From: Brachypodium distachyon
Lineage: Eukaryota; Streptophyta; Magnoliopsida; Poales; Poaceae
DNA length: 64,000 nucleotides
Direction of reading: 5' to 3'
Assembly: GCF_000005505.3 (NCBI RefSeq)
Contig: NC_016131.3
Coordinates: 13,661,501-13,725,500, forward strand
This document shows positions 10,831 to 23,200 of the stretch, one piece after another. Below the pieces are notes generated by a model that searched no databases, had not been told where the DNA came from, and was given only the letters and a program-made list of their open reading frames with translations. Made by a program: the position numbers and the translations under genes. Position 1 is the first letter of the stretch. Each line of letters begins with the position of its first letter.

Positions 10831-11280
10831 TAAGAGCCTAAAAAAAGCGTAGAAAATGTTTTAACGGTCTATCCTGAGACAGGTTGATTGGCACGTTACA
10901 AATACATGTTGCGTTCACGTCCGGTCCCATGGAAATGAGGGAGCTCTCAGGATTATTACGTGTATTAGGCTTGTGTAGTATTCTGTGGACCGAACCATCG
11001 ATGGGCTTGGCCAGCTGGCCCATAATCTTGACCGAACTGGACTGGATCGATGATGGAGAAGCTACGGGAGCAGGGAATCGTTTAGAGATACATGTAATAT
11101 TTCAGATGATCTGGATCAACGTGAAACCTGCTCTCGGTACCTCTCATATTGCTTTTAGTATGTATAGAGATAAGTGTCTTTTTCGACCCTCAACTATCAC
11201 GTCCGTGCCAACTTCGTCCCTCAAATTATTTTCAGTGTGAACTCAGTCCCTCAACTCACAATACCGGGTTAATCTCGTCC

Positions 11281-14200
11281 TGGAATCACTGTGTTTATAG
11301 TACTAGTCCCTGGATCAATGCTAGTACACACAGTTCACGATGAAATATCATAATTCATGTCTTTATTACAACGTATAAAAGATAACAATCCAGAGTATTA
11401 TTACACAACGAAAGTCTAAAATATCAAATGAAGATAAATGAGCTTCCATCCACGCCACAGGCAAGTTGAATGTAGACTCGCGACCGTGCGTACCTCCTTC
11501 CTTTAATTATCACTCTCTGCACATGATAGGTGCAGATAAGTACATTGAATGTACTCGCAAGTAAATACCTGTGAGGTTAGGAGAAATGCAAGTACATGCT
11601 TATTGGATAGTTCCTAAATGGCTTCTATGGTTCTTTTGCCAAAACAGCAAGTTTCATTTTGAAATACTCATAATAGCTTTTCTTTGCAAAACTCTAAATT
11701 TAGAATTTCATAGAAAATAGTTTTGAAAAGTAGATATGGTCTTTCTATGGAATCTCCACGACCTAACTATGTATTCTGGGTCAAACTGACGCTCACATAG
11801 CAACCCTTGATTTCCCTGACCCATTCTGTGGGATCCATCGAGTAGATACTCATTCTGTGGATGCTTCCATCGAGTCAAAACAGTTTTTGGTTTTTGAAAA
11901 CAAAACTAGAAGATCTCCTCTTAACCAGACTTAGTAGCTCAAAGGTCGCCCGTAACCAAGGGCATGGCTAATCGATTAGATTGACACTCTCGAGAGGTTT
12001 GTACACTTTACCCACCAGACACAATCAGTCCAAGGTGTTGCCTAACGACAAGCGTGCGCAACAGGTAAAGATTGTGACGAAGTCTTTCACTAGAAGCCCC
12101 CTATACTTAATCCTAGCACCGCCCGCCCCATATGAGCACATTGGCCCCTCTCCGGATGACGATACCCAAGTAAGGGTTTCCCGCTAGTTACTCGACTAAG
12201 CCAGAGCCATAATAGCAGGTGGTTGTACAGGTAAGCTTTTGGGTTCCATTGGAAAAGAATTGAACTTTTAGATTCTGGACGGCGGTCCCCACCGAAAATC
12301 CTGAGCATCTGCAGAGCCGAATTGGATGCTGCCCTTGTCGACAACCAATAATGGTCTCAAACTTACCACTCCGCCCAGTTGAAAACATTTTGAGGATTTT
12401 GTTTCGAAAACATTTTTCCAAACACATACGACTCAATTCTGAGCACTTAATACTTTGAAAATAGTTTTGGGTCCCTCCCGGTACAATAATGTAGCAAGCC
12501 CTTTGTAAAATCATACAAGTAATAACTTAGGGTGATTGGTGACATGACAATAACCTACAGGCATACTACTTAGGACATAGCTAATAAATTGCAAACGCAT
12601 TTTATAAATACTTCATAACAATATAAACCTACACATGCATGCCTACAACTTATAAACAATGTAGCATATGCAAAAATTATAGGATTCTAGATGATCAAAG
12701 GTATCCACTTGCCTGAGCCTGAGTTGCTGTAACGATCAAAATTTCCCTGGCACTCTTCGCACTCACACTCGGGATAATCTATCGCGAAAAACGAAAACAA
12801 CAATGAATAACTTGTTCAACAACTCCAAATTATAACTCCAATAAGAGCCGGATAAGAATTACAAAAAAAAACTTAAATTTAGAAAAGCAGCTAACAAGGC
12901 ACAACTAATACTAATCCAACCGCAAGCACAGATCTAAGGCTAGGGACAAGATTTGGAACCAAGTGGAGACAAATGATAACCTACGAGCTGATAGCAGATA
13001 GCGAATCTAACGGGAAGGGGACTGTCGAAACACGTCTGAACTAATGGTACGGAAGGTACTGAAACTAATAACATAACTTAAGGCTTATAACACAGAAAGT
13101 TTCATCTAAAACGGAGCTACGAAACAAAAGATACAAGCCTACGAAAGTAGCTAATCAAAAACAACATTCTGTGAATACAGTTTTCAATTATTATTCTAGT
13201 AGTGTAATCTAATTACATGTTACATGAAAAGTGTTCTGAGGTGTATAGTTTTAACCAATGTTTACATTACAGAAAGAATAAACGAAAAGGGGTTTATAGG
13301 TTTTAAACATTAAGCTCTACAAAGTGTCTAATCAATAACAGTGCTGGCTAGACTAAACCGGTGTCTGAGTTCTTTTTAACAGGTAGCTAGTTTTGACAAA
13401 CTTTTAGGTCATTATCTAAACCGACAAAAGGTGCAAAAAAAATAACAGGGTGTAACACAAGACCTACTCGTCATCCTACAGGAGCTCACAACCTAAACGG
13501 GTCTACAATCTACTCAACAAGAACGTCGAAAGGTATCTAATCTAAAACAGACTAACTGGGAATACCGATTTGGAACGATGATGCACTGCTGAAGATGATA
13601 GAGACGGGGCTTCTAAAGAGGTCTAATTTATAGAGCAAGATGTAAGCTACCAGATGCAAAAAGAATTTCCTAAATAGGATCTACGGAACAAAAGATACGG
13701 AGTATAGAAGTAGGCTAATCAAAATAGACTGCAGCCCGAAAACAGAGCAAGAAAGCTCACCGGAGAAGATGGAGTTCGCCGGAGTTGATGGGAGTCGGCG
13801 AAACAGAGGTTTCCGGAGGCAAGGCTGTGGTGTATGGTGTTCTAGGCGTCGATAGGGATCTAAAGGTGGTGGTGGCTCGGGCTAATTTGGGGCGAGGCGG
13901 TAGGAATTGCTCGCCGGAGTTTGCGTGGAAACGGCGACAAAACTTGAAATTGGTGGCAAGGTTGACTGCGGCTTCGAGCTAGATTTCGAGAGATTGGTCT
14001 GGGCTCTCAAGGGCGTCAGCTTGGGATATTTATAGGGCTCGGGGCGCTCGGGATAAGGCCGGCGGCGGGTGAGATTTGAACAGGATTCGGTTTCGCTTAA
14101 AATTCGGACGAGATAGAGTCCGGGAGGGTTTCAATCTTGTTGGGATAGATTCCTTGCTGTGTGGGTCACGAATTAGCGAAGAAATCGCGGAAAAAAACGG

Positions 14201-14961
14201 TTCAGAGGGTGGTGTTCGAGGTGGACGGCCATGGACGCCGGTGACTCGAGCTCGAGCTCGGGCTCGGCCATGGCAGGGGCTGCGGGCGGGCGGCGGGGCT
14301 GCGGCGGCGAGGGGCGGAGCCAGGGCGGCGGGGCAGGGGCCGGCGAGCAGCGGCGGCGGCCGAGCTGGGCCTGGCCATGGACGCAGCCAGCACAGGCTGT
14401 GCCTGTGTGCGTGAGGAAGAAGAAGGAGGAAAGGAGAAAAGAAAAGAAAAAAAAAGAAAAGGAAAAAGGAAAAAGGAAAAAAAAAAGGACGGCCGTTGGA
14501 TGGTAAATGGATGGATGAGATTAAAAGATACCCCTTCGGTACACTTAAGTGAAAACGGATTTCACGGAAATACGCCTCCGTGTAGAGAAAACGTACTCCG
14601 TGGAATAAAAGAAAAACAAATAAAGAAATAGCTTTTTCTGGGTCTCTAAATTGCCAGAAAATCAAATAAGGCAAATAAAATACCAACGGCATCGGAAAAA
14701 TTCCAGAAAATTCCTGAAATTCCAAATACCTGTTTGGAAGCTAGGAAAAATAGTTTCCTCATGAAATATAATTTATAAAACTATTTTTAATGCATATGCA
14801 GCTCAAATAAATTGTAACAAATGCATATAATCACTCTTAAGGTCCAAATAAACTCCCAATTAAATTGTAAGATCATCTCCAAAATCAAATATGGTCAAAA
14901 TGATATGCACGTGACATGAAAAAGGTGATAACATCCAAATTAGAAAAATTGGGATGTTATA
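11281..14961 (-). mobile_element. Element A: probable long solo LTR (Gypsy-like), related to element B
   Basis: The left edge is TGGAATCACTGTG; the right edge is TTGGGATGTTAT(A), the inverse of the TGTAACATCCC start common in long grass LTRs. It shares with element B (20246-23414), in the same order and orientation, the left-end block CTAGTCCCTGGATC, CACTCTCGAGAGGTTTGTAC, a small cysteine-coding block, a GC-rich domain and the right end. No gag-pol is seen, so a solo LTR or a non-autonomous element is likely. A 37-bp direct duplication flanks it instead of the usual 5 bp. Confidence 0.6.
12712..12783 (-). other. Conserved small cysteine-rich reading frame in element A
   Basis: Minus-strand translation gives DYPECECEECQGNFDRYSN, bounded by an AG acceptor (CGATAG) and a possible GC donor (CAG|GCAAGTGG). 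The matching place in element B gives DCVECIPCCCEECENYHN with AAG|GCAAGT. Conservation of cysteines and splice-like edges between diverged copies suggests a real exon of the element's transcript. Function unknown. Confidence 0.45.
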
Positions 14962-15849
14962 GTCCCTCAACTCACAATACCGGGTTAATCTCGTCCTCTG
15001 AATGTTTTAGAACGGTCAAAATCGAGTTTGACCATGACATGGCAGATTAAGGGCTGGTTTAGTAGCCACGTAGGCATGTTTATGTGCCAAATTACAGTGA
15101 GGCCCACCAGCCCATCTCTTTCCCTCTCTCCTCCCTCTCTCTCTACCTCTCTGCCTTCTCTCGCACGAGAAAAAAATCACACCCGGAAATGCCCTTGAGG
15201 CGGCGGCTGGTGCAAGGCTCTAGCAACGGCCGGTGCTAGACGAGTCCAGCGGCATTCAGCACTGAGGAATACACCAAACAACATACATGCTGCTACAAAA
15301 TGACAGAAGCATCCTTGAATTTCTTTGAAATGGGCCGCCGCTGCCGTCCATCCGTCGTCGTCTGGCTGCCAACGCCGTCCAGCCTGGTCGCTGCACCAGC
15401 CGCCGCTGCGGCAGTCCACCACCGCCAGGGACCAGTCACACACACACGCCAGAGACCAGGCCACTAGCCGCCGCCGGTAGTTTGGGCTCCTCGGGTAGGG
15501 TGGGGATTCTCTTCCCCTGTTTTCATGTGTCTCGTGTGGGACTGGGGAACAAAGGGGGTTAAGGAAAGGAGAGAGAGTGAGAAAGAGAAATGAAAGGAAA
15601 TTAGTTTGCGGCCCCACTCTAATCTGCAATCTAAGCCACTACGTGGCAACTAAAACACCCCTAAAATGCCACGTGTGGTCAAAACTGGGTTTGACCAGTC
15701 TAAACCGGCTCGAGGATGAAATTTGCCTGGTATTGTGAGTTGAGGGAGTAAGTTCGCACCGGAAATAAGTTGAGGGACGAAGTTGGCACAGGCGCGGTAG
15801 TTGAGGGACGAAAAAGACACTTATCTCTTTAGTATATAATAGATAGATG

Positions 15850-15949
15850 TCTGATATATGGGCCAGATAAATGCCTCATCTGGGTACCCTCAAATTTGCC
15901 TAAATATGTGTGTATCTATGCTTATAAAACGTCTAATACATGTAATACA
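15850..15949. mobile_element. MITE left part, interrupted by the Copia LTR
   Basis: CTCAAATTTGCCTAAATATG...GTCTAATACATGTAATA matches the interior of the intact MITE at 42955-43067. A piece like its right end (TTTCGACAATTAATATGGATC) appears at about 17480-17512, separated by the LTR and about 190 bp more. Confidence 0.6.
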
Positions 15950-17278
15950 TGTTGGGAATATGCCCTAGAGGCAATCATGTATGATGTAATTCCCAATGTA
16001 TTCATAAATATTATTAAGTTGTCCTTGTTTGAACATCTGATATGTATCATTGAATATGTGATTTGATTGTGGAACTATGTATTCATGTTGTTCATACTAA
16101 ATTGTCCTTAGTCATTTAGGTTTTGCTGGACACATAACCTAGACTAATGTGAAAGTTGGCTGATGACTCGGTTCCACTTGTCATGGGCATGCTGATGTCA
16201 TTCCAGCTTACACGGACTCGGCTAAAGAGTTTAGCGAGTCGGACTGACCCATATTGAGATGCAACGAGTAGGTCGTCATTTGCATGTCTCAATCAATGTA
16301 ATCCTTAGACCTGAGGTTATCGCACAATCCGAGTTGTGGATCACCAACTTAGGTTCTGTCAAACGTTGTTCCGTAACAGGGCAGTTATAAAGGCAGAGTT
16401 CGGGTTGACTGAGAATCAAGCTGTGTGATGTGGATAACCAAGATGGGATTTTGCCCCTCCGACTGGAGAGATATTCTCTGGGCCCTCTCGAGTGATATGA
16501 TTCGGGAAGCATGGCCATGCGCGACTTGGTTAACTGTTAACCGGGTCGATCGACTAAGAGTTAGTCGGATGAATCGTATATCACGGATCGAGAAGAGAGT
16601 TGAACTATTAAAGGGATGACGATTAATCGCCTATAGTTCGACAAGGTATATCGTGAGGCAAAAGGGACTAAGATGTATGTCACATTGGAAGGTACGTCGT
16701 CATGACTCGATGGTACTTGGGAGTCGGCACGTTCTGCTAGGAGCCGCTACCGATTGATCGATTGTGAGTCGGACTCCAATCGTGTCCAAGTCGCCATGAG
16801 CCTGTGGGGTCACACACTTAAGAGCGGGAGCAAGTATTTGGTCGGGTTGGACCCGAACTGGAATTGGGCTGACAATGCGAGTTGGACTCGCAGGGTGGAT
16901 GGGCCACAAGGCTTGGAGCCCACTTCCACTCGATATATAACCAGGGGCGTGGGATGCCTAAGGGGCACGGTTTTTCCACTCTCATGCGTTGAGAACCCTA
17001 GCCCGATTCAGTTCAACCGTCGCACCGGACCTAGCAGTCCGCCGCCGGAGCTCCTCCTCGCACGTGTGGATACCGGCAGAGGTGCTGTACGTACAGCACT
17101 TCGACGATCGCGGGATTGGATCGGCTGGATCGGATCGAGGGACTGCACTGCATCAAGGCGCCGCATCAATAATCCGCAACTGCGCGTCTAGTGGTAATCC
17201 TCGTGGCCTTCTACCTCGGCTAGATCTTGGGAGTTCGCGTAGGAAAAGTTTTTTTGTTTATCTCTACGCGCCCCTTCA
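15950..17278 (+). mobile_element. Copia-type solo LTR with 5-bp target duplication ATACA
   Basis: It starts TGTTGGGAATATGCCCTAGA, the well-known start of Angela/BARE-like Copia LTRs in grasses, and ends in CA after GCGTAGGAAAAGTTTTTTTG...CCCCTTCA. The 5 bp before (15945-15949) and after (17279-17283) are both ATACA. No primer-binding site (TGGTATCAGAGC) follows and no second LTR is present, so this is a solo LTR of 1329 bp left by LTR-LTR recombination. Confidence 0.9.
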
Positions 17279-17479
17279 ATACAAGCCCACAAGCAAGGGC
17301 CAAACAACTACCACTCGTGCAGCCGTCTCCGTCCTCTCGCCAGGAAACAACCCGGATAGAAGAAAAAAATCCACAAACACCCTACCCATCCTTGTCGGAA
17401 CCGCAGGTATGCTGTAGCTGAAAGCGACCCGCGGAGCGATGAGCGGGCGAAGAAACCACCCGGCCGTAATATTTGTATG

Positions 17480-18440
17480 TTATTTCGACAATTAATATGG
17501 ATCGAAGGTAGTAGAATAATCGTGTAAATTTTTTAGCTCGCGTTATGATTTATTACGATGAAAATTGCACGTACTAAATTACTAATCTAACTTGACATAC
17601 AGCCGATATATCAGTGCAAACAATCGATCCACCAATTTCCCATCTGAACTTTACTTTTGTACTACAAATGTGATATCACTCACTAATAAATGTCTCTAAC
17701 GACTAGCTCATTACCTAAATTTTATCCGAGTATCGATAGAATAATTGTGTAAAACTTTAGCAATATGAGGGGTACCGAGAGGAGGCTCCACGTTGATCCA
17801 CATCATCCGAATTAATTTAACCGTTGAATCTGATGTCTAATGGCCCTTATTTAATGAGAGGGTATATTTGATGGGCTACCAATAAACAATATAGTGATTT
17901 CAGGCCAAGTAGGCCCAATTTGTGGGCTACCAACAAAACATCAAAATATATTGAAATCCAATAAGGCCCAATAAGAATTAATACATGTCCAATATGGACA
18001 CACGATTGCTGATCGCATGACATCTCGTTGGTTCCCTTTGTCGTATGATGAAATAAATAAATCAGATGGTTCGATTAGTGTACAATATGGACACACGATT
18101 GCTGATCACAGGACATCTCATTGGCTCCCTTTGTCGTATGATATAAAACAAATAAATCAGATGGTTCGATTAAGAAAAAGAAACCCCTAAAAATAGATTA
18201 AGAAAAAAATGAGGGGAACCGAAGGGGGACGCCACGTTGATCCACATCACCTGAATTATATTGGCCATCGGATCTTATATTTAACTGTTAAGATTAATTG
18301 AGAAGGATATGTCGCTTGGGCTACGAACCGGTTATATACTAAAAACAACCCGAGGGAGGCCTCACGTTGATCCACATCACCTCAATTATTCTGATCGTTG
18401 GATCTGAGAAATTTGCTTTCATATCATGTGTTAAATATAA
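17480..18440. repeat. Cluster of Helitron-5'-like ends and a 93-bp tandem duplication
   Basis: Three diverged copies of the CACGTTGATCCACATCA / TTGGATCT end occur at about 17763-17850, 18208-18290 and 18331-18410. Between them, units starting AATATGGACACACGATTGCTG at 17991 and 18084 form a tandem pair ending TCAGATGGTTCGATTA. This looks like repeated Helitron insertion or end duplication in one place. Confidence 0.65.
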
Positions 18441-19423
18441 GTGACACATAAATTTGTTAATGTGAAGCAACCAGATGACAGACGCATCTTTTTTAACCTA
18501 AACAAACTCTTACGCGTCACATTTATTTTCCATAAAGTCTGCGTCGCGTGCCTTAGCTAGAGCCACCACACTCGCTGTTGGAACGTCCGCCGCATGTCTT
18601 CGCTACTGACGAGCTAGGCCAAGCTTTGTAAGGGAATCGTCGAGGCCGCCGGGTATGCGTGAACAAAGGTTGCATTGCAGCAATTCATCAAGATCAAACA
18701 AATTAATACTACAACAAAGTCTTACGCACTTTTGGTGTCCTGTCATTATTAACTGGATTTTTTTACATTCGGTGGTAATTAGCGATTTAACGAAGTGCCA
18801 TCTAAGAGTATGGTGGTAATTAGTAGTCTAATCTTCGTCACCGCACGTGCGGCCCATGCAAGTGCTTGCATCATCGCAGCACGGTGGACATGCCGCTTGG
18901 ACGGGCTGTGGTCAGCCGCCCCGGTGCCATCGGCCCCTGCTGCCGTGATCCCTCATCATTGAGACGCCATCAGGTCCATGCTACCGTGATCCATGGCTGC
19001 CACAAAGCTCTATCAGCCGCCGCCGGACGCCACCTTGCTCGCTCGCTACGCGCCCACTCGCAAGGAATGCTTGCCGCATGGTCGGTCCAAAATAATAACT
19101 AAATATTAAAAATATATAAGTTTGTGATCGATGTATAAAAGAAATTTTAAAAATGATATAAAATAATATTGCACAAAGTAAAATGTAGCAAACACATAAG
19201 TTCCTTATTCAAGCTCAACGCTTAATAAAATTCAAATCTTTTGCTAAAAAATAAAACGACAACCTAATCTTCGATATAATGTATTACTAAATCAATCTAA
19301 TGATGCATAATATTACATCTTATCATTTCAGAAGATTTGTCTTCGCGAAAAAACAAATAAAAAACGCTATACATATTTTGGTTAAGTAAATATAAAAAAT
19401 ATAAAAAAAATCATTATACAAGT
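18441..19423. other. Intergenic repeat-like DNA, no gene recognised
   Basis: Short open frames at 18866-19102 are GC-rich and match no family I know; the rest is AT-rich. The stretch probably consists of transposon remnants between the Helitron ends. Confidence 0.4.
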
Positions 19424-19470
19424 CTAGCCACGCAATCTGCGCAGGTCATCCCAATTATTTCCAGCCGATG
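19424..19470 (-). mobile_element. Helitron 3' terminus, minus strand
   Basis: The minus strand reads CGCAGATTGCGTGGCTAG, then A: a short hairpin (CGCA-GAT-TGCG) followed by CTAG, the Helitron 3' signature. The body would lie to the right; its 5' end was not identified. Confidence 0.5.
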
Positions 19471-19949
19471 TTACGTTCGACTGAACCTCTAAAAAGAAAC
19501 ACCGAGTCAAAATTAACAACAGGAAACAGTGGCGGGGGGCGCCAAGCAGAGCAGCAACAGAGTGACAAACAAGGGTGGGAGTATTGTGACGGCTTTGGCC
19601 TGGCAACCTAGGGGATTTAGGAAATGAGAGGCTCACAGGAGAGATTAATTTAGGTACGAAACTATCCCTTAGAACCTCCATTGTGGCGCTTGGCACAGGG
19701 GGAGGCAATGCAGGGGTGCGCGCGGAGGGGCAAAGGCGCTGTTGGGCGAGCGAGGCGTAGGGGCACTAGCAGAGGCGGTGCAGAGCGTGTGCAGGGCCGC
19801 AAGCGGAGGTGGTGCAGTGGGACGCTGGCGGTGTTGGGGTCCGAGGATTTGATGGGAAAGTGAGGTTGGGGAAGAAAAAGAGATAAGGGAAATGAGTAAC
19901 TAATTCATTTTTTGTGGGTCCCATCTATGTGCAAGTTTGGCATCGTCTG

Positions 19950-20040
19950 CACTACAGGAAAACTAATATTTAGCATCAATGCCAAATTGGACTTATGTGC
20001 CAAATTTGGCTTTTGGCACGCCGTGGAAGCCCTTAGTCAT
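19950..20040 (+). mobile_element. CACTA (En/Spm) terminal fragment
   Basis: CACTACAGGAAAACTAATAT is a typical CACTA terminal inverted repeat, followed by subterminal GCCAAATT / GCCAAATTTGGC repeats. No opposite end is seen, so it is a truncated remnant. Confidence 0.6.
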
Positions 20041-20112
20041 ACAAATCTCATTTCTTCGATTTTAGAATTAAGATTACGATACATATCGGACAAAATCCAA
20101 TATCAGTGAATT

Positions 20113-20245
20113 ATACTCCCTCCATCCAGATTTATAAGACCTGCATTGAATTTTGTGCCAAACTTTGACGAACAATTATAGAAAAAAATGTAGCTGTATA
20201 ACGTTATACTATTAATTGAGTTTTCCAATACGAATACAACAATAT
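20113..20245. mobile_element. MITE fragment abutting element B
   Basis: It starts TACTCCCTCCATCCAGATTT, a Stowaway-like left end, but has no right end. Element B begins at 20246, so the insertion or a later deletion cut it. Confidence 0.5.
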
Positions 20246-23200
20246 TGAAGCGACTGCCCCCGTACACGGGTTCGATCTCTGTGCTTTAGTGCTAGTCCCT
20301 GGATCGACTCACTAGCACACATAGTTTCAAGATGTAATATCATAGAACAAAGGTCTCAATATTACAACGTATCATCCAGAATTTAAAAGTACTTACAACT
20401 CGCATAACCTCACGGGTTAGCTGGAAATAAAATAACTGTTTAGCAGCGGAAAGCAAAAGATACAAGGGCACATCAACACCATGGTGAGAGCGTGTTGGAA
20501 TGTAGGCCCGTAACCCAAACAAGCAGAACGTACATCTTACTCGTCGTCGGAGCTTCCTGCATCATTAAACGATGCAGCCACTAGGGTCAATACATTGAAT
20601 ATATTGGCAAGTTCACCAAAGGGTTATAACAGACCTAACAAGTATATGCAATATTTGGCAAGGTGGAGTTCAGGCTGTTTGCGTGGAAGCAGAACATAAA
20701 TTACCCTACTACAAAGGAATGTTATAATAATGATAACTAATTGACACCGGGTAGAAACACCGATGCTCCTATTAACCTAGAGCACATTGAGTGGATTCAT
20801 CAAGTGCTCCTACCCTGTTCAAACCATTCATTTTATTTAAGAAATTGGAATGAGTGAGACTTTCGTTACAACCCCCAAATCTAGTTGCTCATAAATTGTC
20901 TGTAACCGGAGACACGGCTAAGTACTTCGTTTTGACACTCTCGAGAGGTTGTACACTTTACCCACAAGAAATCGACGTGTTAATCCCTTGCTGTCCTCAG
21001 GGTAGAGTACCAACGGCATCGATTACAGGAATTTTCAGACCATAATCACCCAGACCACCTGAGGGACCTACGTTCCCACCTAGACGGCTACATCTGCATA
21101 ATCCTTCGGATCCAGGATCATATGTCTTACATCCATCCTGGCAGAGCCCATATTACCATGTGGTTGTACTGGAAGCTACTAAACAGGAAACTAGTACAGT
21201 CTCTGTTACCCCAGGTGGCATTCCACATTTGCAACGTAGGCGCTCCTCGAATCCATGAGAGAGACGTCCATGAACGATCCATTCCTGAATCCACAGGAAC
21301 TCGACTCAAAGGGGCTCATAGAAATGGACCTGACGCCGCTAATCCTCAAAATCCTCAAAGCAGCCCACCCAGGATGGTTCATTGAATTTGTTGTTTTGCC
21401 TTACATCTAACAAAAACATTTCATATAGCCAAAGGCATAACAATATCATAATGTAGTTATTTCCCCCATGATACTACCATAGCCTAGCATTCAACTACAA
21501 TCGATGGCAATTTGGTGGCAAGGTAATGGCGAGGATAAACTATACTACCTGAGATTTATAGCTAGCATAGAGGTACGAGTAATAGTCCTATCAGTGCATT
21601 TCTACCAACAACACTAACGCATAAGTATTTTAAAACAACAATAATAATGGGATATGATCAAAGTGAACTTGCCTTCTCCAAGGTTGTGATAGTTCTCGCA
21701 CTCTTCGCAACAACAAGGAATACACTCCACACAATCTAAAATAAAAGAAACATGCACACAATAAACACAGCATTCAATGCAAAATTCATGCCATGATGCA
21801 TATGCTATGTTAATGCACACTTGGTTACTTTTAATGTAACAAGTTTTGTTTCTGTTTTGAAAAGTTTTTCAAAAGGTTTGGGCAAAATACACATTAACAA
21901 AGAGATAATTAATATGCATGAAACAAGGATAGGGTTTAAATTAAAAAGTTGTGTAGTTTTTGCAACATACAGCAAGATTTAAACTTGTATGTCATTATTA
22001 TTCACAAAATAATTTCTCTTCTGGTCCTAATGGACAGAGAACAAGCTTCAATAATTTTACAGCAGGCTAACAAGCTCAAAACCATTTTGAAACAATTCAT
22101 TTGAAATTTAAATCATATTCAACCATTCTGTAAATTGCTTCTAACTAAGTTGTTCAAAACTTAAATTATACGGTGCCAAAATATTCTCCCAGTTGTGACG
22201 ATTCCAGAAAGATGCGGAACACAATTTTTAGACAAACGGTTTGAAAAATATATTGGTTTGAAGTTACAAGGGCTTTTCCGGGGCGGCGGCGGCGCAGCGT
22301 GGGGGGCGGCGCGGGCTCGCAGGCGGTGCGGGGCGGCGCGGGCGCGAGGTGGCTCGGGCAGCGCGCGGGTGGCCGGCGCGGGGGACGGAGGTGGCGCGGT
22401 CGGGCGGCGCAGGGCGGAGGCACGGCGCGGTGCGTCGGCGCAGGGCGGCGCGCGGGCGGCGGTCGGCGAAAGGGGACGGCGCGGTGGAGCGAAGCGGTTG
22501 CCAGTGCTGGGGAAGACGACGCGGGGCGCAGGCGCAGGGCGGCGGATGGCGGCGGCGCGGCGAGCGGGCTATGCGGAGCTCCAAAAACAGAACGGCATGC
22601 GTCACAATGTTCCTAACGAGGAGGGAAGAGAGGTTAGGGGGTCGGCGCAGGGAGATTCTCACCGGAACGGCGGCGAAAGCGCGAAGAACGGCGACGGCAG
22701 TGTCGAACCCCGGCGAGCAATTACTTTTTAACCGGTGCGAAATTGGACGTGGGGTTTTGGGGAAGTGGAGGAGAAAAGGAAGGGGCTCGAGATGACGCGC
22801 TCGGTCACGGATTTGGAGTCGTGCGTGGCTGGTTGTCTCGGGCAGGCAGTTTGGGGAAGAAGGGTGGCGGTCCCACCGGTCAATGGCCGCGGGCGGTTCG
22901 GGCTGGGCTGAGCCGGTCGGTCCGGTCCGGTTCTGCGGTTTTCTTCGGTTTTTCTTTTCTTTATTTTTAATTTCTGTTTTGAACCTCAAAATTGATTCGG
23001 AGCTCCAAATCACTCCAAATAAAATGCAAATAAATTTGTAAAATCATTTTTTTTATGATCTAAATTTTGGAACAAGAATTTTCTCAAAATAAAATATTTA
23101 AAAATGCATTAGCCTATAAAGTGGCTTTGAGGGCCCTTAGGCTATCAAAATAAATTATTTTTCAAAATAGTTTCAAAAGCAAACTTATGGGATAGCTTTA

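Larger units (their letters stand above)
11168..15829. mobile_element. Long-inverted-repeat (MULE-like) element, itself invaded
   Basis: The left end (from about 11168) AGATAAGTGTCTTTTTCG is matched in inverse orientation at the right end, 15809-15829. The arms run about 115 bp and share CAACTTCGTCCCTCAA and CCCTCAACTCACAATACC. No transposase is visible. Its left arm carries the 3.7-kb insertion 11281-14960. The 15.0-15.7 kb interior has no recognisable gene. The arm length suggests a Mutator-like family, but the target duplication is imprecise. Confidence 0.7.
11090..15843 (-). mobile_element. Helitron 5' end (minus strand), split by nested insertions
   Basis: Read on the minus strand, a terminus starts A|TCTATTATATACTAAA at 15843. 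It is then interrupted by the inverted-repeat element 11168-15829 and resumes at about 11168 with ATACTAAAAGCAATATGAG followed by GGTACCGAGAGCAGGTTTC, the expected continuation. The TATA-ACTAAA block is repeated on both sides, as a target duplication would be. Where this Helitron ends to the left is not visible. Confidence 0.55.

Noticed and set aside
14030..14725. 231-codon minus-strand ORF
   Set aside because: Low-complexity (Phe/Leu run from a purine tract, Pro/Ala-rich) and located in the equivalent GC-rich part of element A.
22195..23013. Several long GC-rich ORFs on both strands
   Set aside because: Open in many frames at once, Gly/Arg/Ala or Pro-rich, no domain; explained by composition inside element B.
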